Assembly: GCA_041170585.1 (NCBI GenBank)
Contig: JBEDNN010000019.1
Span: 1 to 35,786, forward strand
Source of the DNA: JBDLSY01 sp041170585
Lineage (GTDB): Bacteria > Pseudomonadota > Gammaproteobacteria > Burkholderiales > Burkholderiaceae_C
Direction of reading: 5' to 3'
DNA length: 35,786 nt
In this document: piece by piece, positions 15,459 to 23,927 of the stretch
Position numbering within the stretch: the first letter of the stretch is position 1
Layout: each line of letters opens with the position of its first letter
The notes under the pieces: generated by a model
What the model was told of the DNA's origin: nothing
Database searches by the model: none
What the model saw: the letters and a program-made list of their open reading frames with translations, nothing else
Translations under genes and position numbers: made by a program

Positions 15459-16992
15459 ACGATTTTAAACGGACACCGACTAAGAATAAACTGCCAAAGT
15501 AAACCATTGCTGATACCATACAAATACCCAGTAAATACAAAACACGTAGCCAAGGGGTATGTTGTAAAGCCAACCAGTCTAATTGAGGTACAGCCCATAT
15601 CATCCAGGCCGATATGGCAGCGATACCTACACCCAGTTGCATAAAAAAAGTAAGCCAACCTAGTTGTGCCGTATAGCGTTTAGTACGCCACAAACCAAAA
15701 AACAATAGGCTTGCATTAAGAACAGCCCCAATACTAATAGACAAGGTTAAACCTGCGTGTCCAAACCAAGGAACAGTCAATAGGTTTGCAATTTGTGTGA
15801 TAATCAATGCAGCTATCGCGATTTTGACAGGTGTTTTAATATTTTGTTGTGCATAAAAAGCTGGGGCTAAAATTTTAACTAAAGAAAAGCCCAGTAAGCC
15901 TAAAGCATAAGTTGAAACAGATGTTTGCGTCATAGTTACATCGTGGCGGCTGAATTTTCCGTAATGAAATAAAGTCGCCACCAAGGGTTCAGACATCAAT
16001 ACTAGCATTAGAGCAGCAGGGATAGCTAGTAAAAATGTTAAGCGTAAACCCCAATCTAATAATTGACTAAATTCTTTTGTATCATTTTGTGTAGCAGCTT
16101 TAGTCAAGCTAGGCATTAATACTGTTCCTAAGGCGACACCTAATAAAGCAGTAGGAAACTCCATCAATCGGTCAGCAAAACTAAGCCATGACACAGAGCC
16201 TTGTGCCAAATGAGAGGCTATTTGTGTATTAATTAATAAAGCAATTTGTGAAACACCGACGCCTAATAAAGCGGGAGCCATATTTTTTAATACAGTCCGT
16301 GTACCCGTATGTCGCCAAGCTGATTGTATAGAAATATTTAAACGCGGCATCACACCCAAACGCTTTAAAGCCAGTAATTGAACGGTTAGTTGTGCCACAC
16401 CACCCAACATAACGCCAATTGCTAATGCCACAATCGGTGGGTTAAAGTAAGGTGTTAAAAACCAAGCCGCGCCAATCATAGCAATATTTAATAATACAGG
16501 TGTAAAAGCAGGGACTGCAAAATGTCGCCAAGTATTGAGTACACCACTTGCCATAGCCACTAAAGACATACAGGCAATATACGGGAACATTATTTTTGTA
16601 AGTAGTACTGTTGTGGTAAACGTATCAGGTTTATTGACTGCCCAGCCGCTGGCCATTAGCCACACCACATAAGGGGCTGCCACAATACCAATAATACTGA
16701 TGATAATGACTGCCCATAATAAAATAATGGCAACGGCATCAATGACTTCGTAAGCTGCTTCATCACCTTGATTACTTTTTATACGGCCTAATAAAGGAAC
16801 AAATGCTTGACTAAATGCCCCTTCGGCAAATAAGCGGCGTAGTAAATTAGGAATTCTAAATGCAACAAAAAAGGCGTCCATTGCCTCACTGGCTCCAAAA
16901 ATACGTGCCAATAATGTGTCGCGTATTAAACCTGTTATGCGAGACAATAAAGTAAAACTACTAACTGTTGCGACTGATTTTAATAAGTTCAT
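15442..16992 (-). CDS. murJ: Lipid II flippase MurJ
   Basis: MurJ flips lipid II across the inner membrane for peptidoglycan synthesis. The 516-residue protein opens with the conserved VATVSSFTLLSRITGLIRD and AMDAFFVAFRIPNLLRRLFAEGAFSQAFVP, and shows about 14 hydrophobic segments, as expected for the MOP superfamily. It lies divergent from rpsT, an arrangement also seen in many gammaproteobacteria, where murJ and rpsT are neighbours. Its 3' end overlaps xth by 17 bp in the convergent direction. Confidence 0.96.
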   Translation of the reverse strand: MNLLKSVATVSSFTLLSRITGLIRDTLLARIFGASEAMDAFFVAFRIPNLLRRLFAEGAFSQAFVPLLGRIKSNQGDEAAYEVIDAVAIILLWAVIIISIIGIVAAPYVVWLMASGWAVNKPDTFTTTVLLTKIMFPYIACMSLVAMASGVLNTWRHFAVPAFTPVLLNIAMIGAAWFLTPYFNPPIVALAIGVMLGGVAQLTVQLLALKRLGVMPRLNISIQSAWRHTGTRTVLKNMAPALLGVGVSQIALLINTQIASHLAQGSVSWLSFADRLMEFPTALLGVALGTVLMPSLTKAATQNDTKEFSQLLDWGLRLTFLLAIPAALMLVLMSEPLVATLFHYGKFSRHDVTMTQTSVSTYALGLLGFSLVKILAPAFYAQQNIKTPVKIAIAALIITQIANLLTVPWFGHAGLTLSISIGAVLNASLLFFGLWRTKRYTAQLGWLTFFMQLGVGIAAISAWMIWAVPQLDWLALQHTPWLRVLYLLGICMVSAMVYFGSLFLVGVRLKSFTRKI

Positions 16993-17006
16993 GAGATTGT
17001 TGTGGT

Positions 17007-17050
17007 AAAAATATAAAAAATATAAAAAATATAAAAAATGTAAAAAAAAA
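17007..17050. repeat. 9-bp A-rich tandem repeat near the murJ start
   Basis: ATAAAAAAT-type 9-bp units repeat three to four times, followed by a run of A. The array lies about 15 bp upstream of the murJ start codon on the minus strand, inside the 289-bp divergent murJ/rpsT spacer. Confidence 0.7.
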
Positions 17051-17070
17051 GTTACAACGATTAAGTTAAG

Positions 17071-17099
17071 TTGAAAAATAAAGCATAATCAGTTATAGT
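17071..17099 (+). promoter_or_regulatory. Sigma-70-type promoter for rpsT
   Basis: TTGAAA at 17071-17076 and TATAGT at 17094-17099 are separated by exactly 17 bp, one of the best consensus matches in the window and pointing at rpsT. Transcription from about 17106 would give a leader of about 175 nt before the start codon. Confidence 0.6.
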
Positions 17100-17281
17100 T
17101 CAAGGCTAACTTAAATTTTAGTTTTATAATGTTTTGTAATGTTTAGTTAAACATTTTAATACTATTTATACTTATTTCTATAATTATTTTTAGTACCAGT
17201 ATCAGTTATATGGTAAATAGACTGTACCACACCAATATTTTTTATAACTTAATTTTTTAAAAATCCAAAAGGACTATTTCT

Positions 17282-17545
17282 ATGGCAAATACAGCCCAAG
17301 CTCGTAAACGTGCTCGTCAAACTGTAAAAATTAATGCACATAATTCAGCTTTACGCTCAATGATGCGTACTGCAATTAAAAATGTACGCAAAGCAGTTGA
17401 AACAGGCGATAAAGCAGCTGCTACAGTGCAGTTTACAGCTTCAATGAAAGTTATTGATCGTATTGCAGATAAAAAATTAGTTCATAAAAATAAGGCTTCA
17501 AGGGATAAAAGCCGTTTGGCAGCCGCTGTTAAAAATATGAATTAA
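17282..17545 (+). CDS. rpsT: 30S ribosomal protein S20
   Basis: A primary 16S rRNA-binding protein of the small subunit. The 87-residue basic protein has the standard S20 form: MANTAQARKRARQ at the start, the mid segment SMMRTAIKNVRKAVETGD, and the ending HKNKASRDKSRLAAAVKN. AAAAGGA about eight bases before ATG 17282 is a clear ribosome site. It has its own likely promoter at 17071-17099 and a strong terminator at 17662-17697, so it appears monocistronic. The long leader could carry autoregulation, but no defined structure was identified. Confidence 0.98.
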   Translation: MANTAQARKRARQTVKINAHNSALRSMMRTAIKNVRKAVETGDKAAATVQFTASMKVIDRIADKKLVHKNKASRDKSRLAAAVKNMN

Positions 17546-17576
17546 TTTAATTTTTACTTTTTAATCTTAAATTTTT

Positions 17577-17620
17577 AAAGTCTTGAAGTCTTGAAACCAT
17601 AAAGTCTTAAAGTCTTAATT
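17577..17620. repeat. Short AAAGTCTT repeats after rpsT
   Basis: AAGTCTTG occurs twice in tandem at about 17579-17594, and AAAGTCTT twice in tandem at about 17601-17616. They lie in the transcribed 3' region between the rpsT stop and its terminator. Confidence 0.6.
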
Positions 17621-17661
17621 GTTTTTAATCTTAAAATTAATAATTAAAATAAAATATCAAC

Positions 17662-17697
17662 AAAAAACCACCCTCCATAAAGTCGGTGGTTTTTTTA
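17662..17697 (+). terminator. Rho-independent terminator after rpsT
   Basis: AAAAAACCACC (17662-17672) pairs with GGTGGTTTTTT (17685-17695), followed by more T. This is a classical strong intrinsic terminator closing the rpsT unit 26 bp before the start of kup. The A-run on the left also lets it work in reverse. Confidence 0.9.
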
Positions 17698-17722
17698 TAG
17701 TATCCATCACCTTAGAGATTCT

Positions 17723-19609
17723 ATGAATATTCACCAGCCCCATCAAAAAAGTTCTATTACGGCATTAACCTTGGCTGCAATCGGCGTTGTTTATGGCGAT
17801 ATTGGTACTTCGCCTATTTATGCAATTAAAGAAATATTTGCCCCTAATCATGGAGTCGGCTTTAGTTATGACAATATGCTGGGCATTGTTTCTTTGATTA
17901 TTTGGACACTTATTTTTGTTGTCGGTTTTAAATATGTCGCCTTGATTTTACGTGCTGATAATAACGGTGAGGGTGGCAATATGGCTATGTTGGCATTGGC
18001 ATTAAATGCTTTGGGTCGCGATTCTAAAATGTATCCGACAGTCATTACCTTTGGCTTGGTGGGTGCTTCTTTATTTTATGGTGATGGCGTTATCACACCC
18101 GCTATTTCGGTACTAGGCGCTGTAGAAGGTCTATCTATTGTGACACCCGTATTTAACAAATACGTTATTCCAATCGTAGTTGTTATTATTACCGTATTGT
18201 ATGCAGTGCAAAAAAAAGGTACTGGAAGTATCGGTCGTTTATTTGGACCGATTACTTTAGTGTGGTTTTTGACTTTAGCTGTAATGGGTGTTTACAATAT
18301 AATAATCGGTGATGCCAGTATATTATTGGCTTTGAATCCAATACATGCGTTTCAGTTTGTGGTGCGTAATGGTTTTATGGCGTTTGTAGTATTGGGTTCA
18401 GTTACGTTGGCTGTAACAGGAGCCGAAGCTTTATATGCCGATATGGGGCATTTTGGCCGTACACCCATCAGATTAGCTTGGTATTTAGTGGTATTTCCTT
18501 CTTTGACTTTATGTTATTTAGGGCAGGGAGCTTTACTATTGTCTAACCCTCTTGCTTTAAAAAGTCCATTTTTTTTAATGATTCCTAGCTGGGGTACATT
18601 GCCATTGGTGATATTAGCGACTATGGCTGCGGTGATTGCATCACAAGCGACTATTTCTGGGTGTTTTTCTTTGACTAAACAAGCGGTACAGTTAGGGTTT
18701 TTACCGCGTATGAAAATTTTGCACACCAGTGTAAAAGAAGCGGGTCAAATTTATATTCCTTTTATTAATTGGGTACAGTATGTATTAGTCGTTGCTGTTG
18801 TTATCAGCTTTGGGTCATCGTCTGCTTTAGCCTCCGCTTATGGCATTGCTGTAACAGGGTGTATGCTCGTGGTAACTTTAATGACATTTTTTGTGATTCG
18901 CTATCAGTGGAAACTACCTTTGTGGATATGCCTATTAAGTACTGGATTGTTTGTTTTGATTGATTTTATATTTTTAGGGGCAAATTTATTAAAATTTAAA
19001 GATGGTGGTTGGTTTCCTATTGCTTTAGGTGCGTCTATCTTTTTGTTTATGTACACTTGGCATCGTGGGCGTGTGGCTATTCGCAACTCTTCTGAAGAAC
19101 AAATGTTATCATTAACAGGGTTTTTAAGCAGTATTTTTATTGCACCGCCCGCACAGGTTGAGGGTACTGCAGTGTATTTAAACGCTAAGTCAGGTATTGT
19201 TCCTAGGGCTTTAATGCATAATTTATTACACAATAAAGTGATTCATGAGCGTAATATTTTTTTAACCGTCCGTACTTTAGAGTTGCCGTGGGTTGATTTG
19301 AATCAGCATTTAAAGGTAGAAGATTTAGGCAATAATTGTTTTGCTATTGAGGTTAATTATGGTTTTAAAAATCAATTGAATATTCCTGATTCTTTAGCTT
19401 TGTGTACCCAGCACGGCTTAATATTTAATGAAATGGAAACCAGTTATTTTTTATCACGCTACACTTTATTGTCAGACACCTGTACTAGTTTACCAATGTG
19501 GATGGAAAAAATGTTTGCAGTGATGCTACGTAATGCTTCAGACCCTGCTGAATATTTGGGTTTACCGACTAACCGCGTAATTGAGTTAGGTGCACAAATC
19601 CGTATTTGA
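17723..19609 (+). CDS. kup: Low-affinity potassium transporter Kup
   Basis: Kup is a proton-coupled K+ uptake protein of the KUP/HAK/KT family. The 628-residue protein has the hallmark GVVYGDIGTSPIYAIKEIF at about 21-39, further conserved stretches (ALILRADNNGEGG, YGDGVITPAISVLGAVEG, EALYADMGHFG), about 12 membrane segments up to residue 445, and a cytosolic C-terminal domain to the end. Length matches the E. coli protein closely. It follows the rpsT terminator, so it needs its own promoter, which I could not locate. A MITE-like element begins two bases after its stop. Confidence 0.97.
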   Translation: MNIHQPHQKSSITALTLAAIGVVYGDIGTSPIYAIKEIFAPNHGVGFSYDNMLGIVSLIIWTLIFVVGFKYVALILRADNNGEGGNMAMLALALNALGRDSKMYPTVITFGLVGASLFYGDGVITPAISVLGAVEGLSIVTPVFNKYVIPIVVVIITVLYAVQKKGTGSIGRLFGPITLVWFLTLAVMGVYNIIIGDASILLALNPIHAFQFVVRNGFMAFVVLGSVTLAVTGAEALYADMGHFGRTPIRLAWYLVVFPSLTLCYLGQGALLLSNPLALKSPFFLMIPSWGTLPLVILATMAAVIASQATISGCFSLTKQAVQLGFLPRMKILHTSVKEAGQIYIPFINWVQYVLVVAVVISFGSSSALASAYGIAVTGCMLVVTLMTFFVIRYQWKLPLWICLLSTGLFVLIDFIFLGANLLKFKDGGWFPIALGASIFLFMYTWHRGRVAIRNSSEEQMLSLTGFLSSIFIAPPAQVEGTAVYLNAKSGIVPRALMHNLLHNKVIHERNIFLTVRTLELPWVDLNQHLKVEDLGNNCFAIEVNYGFKNQLNIPDSLALCTQHGLIFNEMETSYFLSRYTLLSDTCTSLPMWMEKMFAVMLRNASDPAEYLGLPTNRVIELGAQIRI

Positions 19610-19610
19610 T

Positions 19611-19720
19611 GGGTAGTGTTAAAGTAAAACTGATGAAAGCAATTTAATAATTAAGAAGTAATCAGTAAAGCTATCAAACTAGCCCATCAACTCAATGTTA
19701 AATTTAATAAAAAACTACTC
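19611..19720. mobile_element. MITE-like element, copy B
   Basis: This stretch aligns to copy A (13591-13704). Positions 19612-19686 match without gaps, and 19641-19662 is identical to 13620-13641. The left end is GGGTAGTGTT; the right end AAAACTACTC (19711-19720) is an imperfect inverse (8 of 10 bases). On the minus strand the frame FTDYFLIIKLLSSVLL ends in TAA inside the terminal repeat, a usual layout for a transposase 3' end. The two copies have diverged, so movement is not recent. Confidence 0.65.
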
Positions 19721-19735
19721 GTGGAGGAGATAACA

Positions 19736-20242
19736 ATGGGAGCAGGTGTTGGACCAGACCAAATTACCTTTTATAGAATTCAAAAAAATCATGGTTTAAG
19801 CATTCAATAAGTTACTGACGAAATTACAAAAATTGGACGGATTGTTGCAAAACTTGAAATAGATGAAATAGATGGAGATGAAGGTTCTTCTTTTCGATTT
19901 AAGTTTGCTCGTAAATTTCAAAGAGCAATTGAGGAAATATTAGAGGAAAATGAACACGAATCTTTTGTTATTCAGGTTTACAATCCTCCATATGATATTG
20001 AGTTTCTTTCTAATGCTTTTGAAATTGCTCTTTGTTCAAATCCGTTCATAGCAATGGCAGTCTTTCGAGGTTCTAAGCAAGTGATAGAACTTTTGTACGG
20101 TATGCAAGAGCTTGCCAATCATGAATATTTTGATGGTGGTCAAGATGCCGAAGATTTAGGAAGAATCAAAAACTTTCTTGAATCCAGTCTAGTTGATGGC
20201 TCGGAAAAGTGTGCGATTGTGGCAATTCTTGAACCAGTATAA
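19736..20242 (+). pseudogene. Unknown ORF interrupted by one in-frame stop
   Basis: ATG 19736 follows GGAGGAG, the strongest Shine-Dalgarno site in the window, and opens a frame of 169 codons broken only by TAA at codon 25 (19808-19810). The remainder (from VTDEITKIG) stays open to TAA 20240-20242. I do not recognise the protein: it is acidic and helical in the middle (RAIEEILEENEHESF), then has NPPYDIEFLSNAFEIA and a helix ending IVAILEPV. Leu (CTT) and Arg (AGA, CGA) codons differ from neighbouring kup and ubiG, suggesting transfer. It may be a decaying gene or could still be made as two pieces. It sits directly beside MITE-like copy B. Confidence 0.6.
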
Positions 20243-20435
20243 GATAAAAATATTAACGAGCAGTGGTATTTCGGGTATATTTGATGTGAAGCCATATTTA
20301 AAAGGCAGCGCGTTTAGTGAATTAAAAAACGCATCATACTTTAATTTGGTTCGCCCTACACATCACGGAATATCATGGCCACACGAACAAGATTTAAGTT
20401 CAGACACGATTATTTATGATATTCAAAACACCTAA
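20193..20435 (+). pseudogene. DUF2442 protein with replaced N-terminus
   Basis: From 20238 the frame matches DUF2442: YKIKI, then SGIFDVKPYLKGSAFSELK, then YFNLVRP, ISWPHEQDLSSDTIIYDI. The normal first strand of the domain (about a dozen residues before the YKL position) is missing. The preceding residues come from antisense-like reading through the end of the upstream ORF, and homology begins almost exactly at that ORF's stop codon (20240-20242), marking a join point. DUF2442 proteins are small, of unknown role, and often sit beside DUF4160 partners in accessory regions; no DUF4160 is seen here. An 80-residue product from ATG 20193 is possible but probably not functional. Confidence 0.7.
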
Positions 20436-20582
20436 TCTATTATTTTAGCGGCACTCATTTTAATTGAGTGATATTTATTGTAAAACACAATAAACTATTT
20501 ATTCAGCCAACATCAATTTTTTCACTGGGTAAGGGGTAAGCTACAATGTTTAAAATAGATTGCCTTACGCATTTGATATAAA

Positions 20583-21371
20583 ATGTACAAACAAAATGCT
20601 AAAGATAAAATTATGACTGCTAAGCAACATTCTGTATCGTTAAACAACGTTGATCATCAAGAAACAGAAAAATTTTCTGCACTGGCTCATCAATGGTGGG
20701 ATCCAGTAGGCCACTTTCGTGCCTTGCATGATATTAATCCCTTGCGTTTAGACTGGATTGAAGATGTCTTGGGTGGGGCAGGTAGCTTAAAAGGTAAAAT
20801 AATAGTAGATGTGGGCTGCGGTGGTGGTTTAGTCAGTGAAGGTTTAGCACGCCGAGGTGATGACCAAACCCGCGTTACAGGTATTGATATGGCGGATAAG
20901 CCTTTAAAAGTTGCACGTTTACACGCTTTAGAAGTTAATATCGGTGTGCCACGTTTAGAATATTTATTGAGTACAGCAGAATCTTTGGCACAAAGCCGAC
21001 CTAACAGTTGTGATGCCGTAACCTGTTTAGAAATGTTAGAACACGTGCCTGAACCTGCTAGTGTCATTGCAGCCTGTGCAGAGCTAGCTAAACCAAACGC
21101 CCCTATTTTTTTTAGTACTTTAAACCGTAATCCTTTGGCTTATGCTGCTGCCATTGTCGGAGCCGAATATATATTGGGGTTATTGCCTAAAGGAACGCAT
21201 GATTATAAAAAATTTATTACGCCCGCTGAATTAGCAAGTATGGCGAGAACTGCGGGATTAAGAGTTGAATCTATACGCGGTATGGACTACAACCCAATGA
21301 GCCATGTTGCACGCTGGGGTTCTCGTCCTTGGATTAATTATGCGATGTTGTGCTACAAAAATGAATCCTAA
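20583..21371 (+). CDS. ubiG: Ubiquinone biosynthesis O-methyltransferase UbiG
   Basis: UbiG carries out both O-methylations in ubiquinone synthesis. The 262-residue protein has the family start region ETEKFSALAHQWWDPVGHF, SAM motif I VDVGCGGGLVSEGLA at about 75-89, and EMLEHVPEP further on. A second in-frame ATG at 20613 (MTAKQHSVSL) would give 252 residues, nearer to the common length; neither start has a strong ribosome site, so the start is uncertain. The gene stands alone; gyrA, gph and nrd genes that often flank it are absent. It marks a respiratory quinone of the ubiquinone type. Confidence 0.95.
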   Translation: MYKQNAKDKIMTAKQHSVSLNNVDHQETEKFSALAHQWWDPVGHFRALHDINPLRLDWIEDVLGGAGSLKGKIIVDVGCGGGLVSEGLARRGDDQTRVTGIDMADKPLKVARLHALEVNIGVPRLEYLLSTAESLAQSRPNSCDAVTCLEMLEHVPEPASVIAACAELAKPNAPIFFSTLNRNPLAYAAAIVGAEYILGLLPKGTHDYKKFITPAELASMARTAGLRVESIRGMDYNPMSHVARWGSRPWINYAMLCYKNES

Positions 21372-21439
21372 TTTAATTATCTTAATTCAATTATCAAATA
21401 ATTAGGATAGCTTTAAAAATGACTTAATAACAAACATTT

Positions 21440-23914
21440 TTAAACTTTCAAAAACCCATATTCATAGACTTTCGGTTCTATGTGTTTGGCTAATTGTTTC
21501 AGTGTCTCGCGTAATTGGTTAATTAGTTTTATATAGGTTTCATCTGAACTTTTACTGTTCATTTTGTCTGCTTTGTCTCTGCCTTGAAAATACTCTCTGA
21601 TGTCGTAAAGTGATGCATTAACAGTGTAATCAGCCCGTCTTTCGGACACTTCTCCGAAAGAGGGCAATGCGTGTTGGTGGTAATATTTCCATAACTCACG
21701 CCCTGCATCAAATACTGCCGTGGCTTGTGGTGAAAATTGAAGGGCTTTGCCACATTGATACAACTGAATATCTTCAAACAGTTTAGTATTTTCATCGGGT
21801 TTGAGTTTACCGTTGATGAACTGGCTCATAAAATTACTTTCAAATTTCTCTGGGGCATTGACGGCTTGTTCAGTAAACGGTATCCAATGGTTTGTGCCGA
21901 CTTTAGAGGTAATTTTATTTTGACTATGAAACAAAGTAAAAGCCAAACAATTATTTTGAAACTCGGTATCAGTTTTCCAACCATCATTTGGATATAAAAA
22001 TTGGTCTCGGTCGTTTAACCAAGTGGCTTTTATACAGTGCCTCATTGTTAAATAAATAGACATTGGTATGATATTTTTTGAGGTAACTAGGTTGGTAAGG
22101 CTTTTAAAAATATCATTTTTTGAGGGTGAGTTTGTAATAAAAACGCCTTGGCTATTTTGAAAATCAGTACCTATCATTCTAAGATAAGCGATGCGTTCAG
22201 ATTTTTTATCGTAAAAGTTACGAAGCCAATGAATTATAAATTGTCTTTCATTGTAAGCGTGTATTTTTTTATCACTACTTAAATGTCCATTTACATCATA
22301 AACTTTTGCAATGATAGATTCAAAATCTATTTTTACAGCATTGCTCCAAATTTTAAATCCAATTGGAAAAGCCCCTTTAACATTATCAAAAGACTTTGCC
22401 GGACAAAGGAAGATTTTCTCAAGTTTTGGTTTAAAGGACTGGCGATATTTATAAAAATTCGGTGCTTGTAAAGTTTTTAAAGTTGAAAATTCTGCGATGG
22501 TACAGCCATCAATTTCAAGGTAAATTCTTATTAAAAACTGCGCAAAAAGTTCTCTAGCAGCAGTACTAATTAATCCACTATATTTAGCATAAATGAGTGT
22601 TTTAGTTGCAACTTTAGATTTATTCTGTCCTTTTCCAGTTACAGTATCTCTATTACTAGCCTCTGCATAGGGCGGGTTAATATACATCACCAATTTTTTA
22701 CGTTTTTCAGGATTATTGATAATATCTTGTAAAGGTGTTGGTAACTTACTGAAATCATCATTTAAAAAATCAAATTGAAATACGTGGCTATCTAATAAAT
22801 TTGCACCGCTTTTAATGCGGTCACGCATAATATCCACATCTTGCTTTTGTAAAGTAGAAGCCCATACATTGTATTTATTGGTTAGTCCTGCCAACAAATT
22901 ACCCGTACCTGCCGCACAATCCCACACATAATACTCATCTTGCCAGTCTTCGCCCAAGACATCAGCTAAATATTTTTGTGATAACTCAACCCACATTTGC
23001 GGGGTAAAAAAGCTGCCCGTTCTTTCGCGTATATCTTGCGGAACAAGTAAATCCCTGCGTTCTACAATGTAATCCCAATAGACTGCTTTGGGTGGGCGGT
23101 CGTACTTATTCCAAAATTGGGTGTGGGCTACTTGTTTGTCATTAAACTCTAAGCGTTTACTACTAAATATGCCTGCTTCATCTATCTCACGGTCCAATTC
23201 ATAGTAGTCGCGTTTCAGCAATACAAACAATTTTTCTTTAAGCGTATTATTTTCGTGCGACAATAAATCAGCCAAATAAAAATCACCATCAATAATGCCT
23301 GTTTTTTTAGCCAGTTCCCAATTAACAGCAATAGTTGGTTTAACAGAATGTAACCATTTATTATAAATAGTCATAAAGTTATTTTTATCAATTTTAGTTT
23401 TGGTTAAGCCGAATTTACCCGCGATAAAATTGGTTTCAATAAATTGATTTAACTCGCGATGGTCATTAATAAAATTAAACAACAAAGTGGTGCTATCAAG
23501 GACTGTTTTGACTGTTTCATAAATGAGTTTAAATTCTTTTGTATCGTGATTTGAAGGCGTTACATTCCAATTAAAATCGTTTATATAAAATATACCGTGA
23601 ACACTGTTGTAAGGTATAAACGCAATTTTTTCGCCATCAAATGCACCCAACAATGCAGGCGGCAAAAATGTATCAAATGTCCTTGCTTTTCCAATAGTCA
23701 ATATCAGTTGAACGATAGATTTATAAATGTCTGATGAACCTTTTTTGGCTTCAGCCCATAATAAAGATTCGGTATCAATGGATTCGTTTGAGTCTGTGTG
23801 CATACACACGCAAAAATCTACGTTGCCAATGATTTTTGTGCAATCATATAGCCAAAAATAGTCTTGAGCGACTTTATTTTTTAGCTCTTCTTCTCTAATA
23901 TGTTGATAATTCAT
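21440..23914 (-). CDS. Type IIG restriction-modification enzyme (nuclease plus N6-adenine methylase in one chain)
   Basis: The 824-residue protein looks like a single-chain restriction enzyme and methyltransferase. The N-terminus carries a probable PD-(D/E)xK nuclease (Asp33 in NVDFCV, Glu55 and Lys57 in LLWAEAKKG). A methylase follows: a motif X-like segment RERTGSFFTPQMWVELS at about 297-313, motif I DCAAGTGN at 332-339 and motif IV NPPY at 413-416. The C-terminal 350 residues likely read the target sequence. The length is on the short side for type IIG. It starts 13 bases beyond the thrC stop, with the ribosome site AAAGGT overlapping the end of thrC, so it appears to be transcribed with the threonine genes. 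Recognition sequence unknown. Confidence 0.82.
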   Translation of the reverse strand: MNYQHIREEELKNKVAQDYFWLYDCTKIIGNVDFCVCMHTDSNESIDTESLLWAEAKKGSSDIYKSIVQLILTIGKARTFDTFLPPALLGAFDGEKIAFIPYNSVHGIFYINDFNWNVTPSNHDTKEFKLIYETVKTVLDSTTLLFNFINDHRELNQFIETNFIAGKFGLTKTKIDKNNFMTIYNKWLHSVKPTIAVNWELAKKTGIIDGDFYLADLLSHENNTLKEKLFVLLKRDYYELDREIDEAGIFSSKRLEFNDKQVAHTQFWNKYDRPPKAVYWDYIVERRDLLVPQDIRERTGSFFTPQMWVELSQKYLADVLGEDWQDEYYVWDCAAGTGNLLAGLTNKYNVWASTLQKQDVDIMRDRIKSGANLLDSHVFQFDFLNDDFSKLPTPLQDIINNPEKRKKLVMYINPPYAEASNRDTVTGKGQNKSKVATKTLIYAKYSGLISTAARELFAQFLIRIYLEIDGCTIAEFSTLKTLQAPNFYKYRQSFKPKLEKIFLCPAKSFDNVKGAFPIGFKIWSNAVKIDFESIIAKVYDVNGHLSSDKKIHAYNERQFIIHWLRNFYDKKSERIAYLRMIGTDFQNSQGVFITNSPSKNDIFKSLTNLVTSKNIIPMSIYLTMRHCIKATWLNDRDQFLYPNDGWKTDTEFQNNCLAFTLFHSQNKITSKVGTNHWIPFTEQAVNAPEKFESNFMSQFINGKLKPDENTKLFEDIQLYQCGKALQFSPQATAVFDAGRELWKYYHQHALPSFGEVSERRADYTVNASLYDIREYFQGRDKADKMNSKSSDETYIKLINQLRETLKQLAKHIEPKVYEYGFLKV

Positions 23915-23927
23915 TGAATATAGACCT

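Noticed and set aside
13591..19720. A composite transposon bounded by the two MITE-like copies
   Set aside because: The ~6 kb between them is core housekeeping sequence (xth, murJ, rpsT, kup), and the copies are too diverged for one recent event.
19808..19810. Programmed stop-codon readthrough or recoding at the in-frame TAA
   Set aside because: TAA is the least leaky stop, no recoding hairpin or shift site is visible, and the context (mobile element, truncated neighbour) favours decay.
20452..20470. Terminator hairpin (CACTCA/TGAGTG) after the DUF2442 fragment
   Set aside because: The stem is only six base pairs and is not followed by a T-run.
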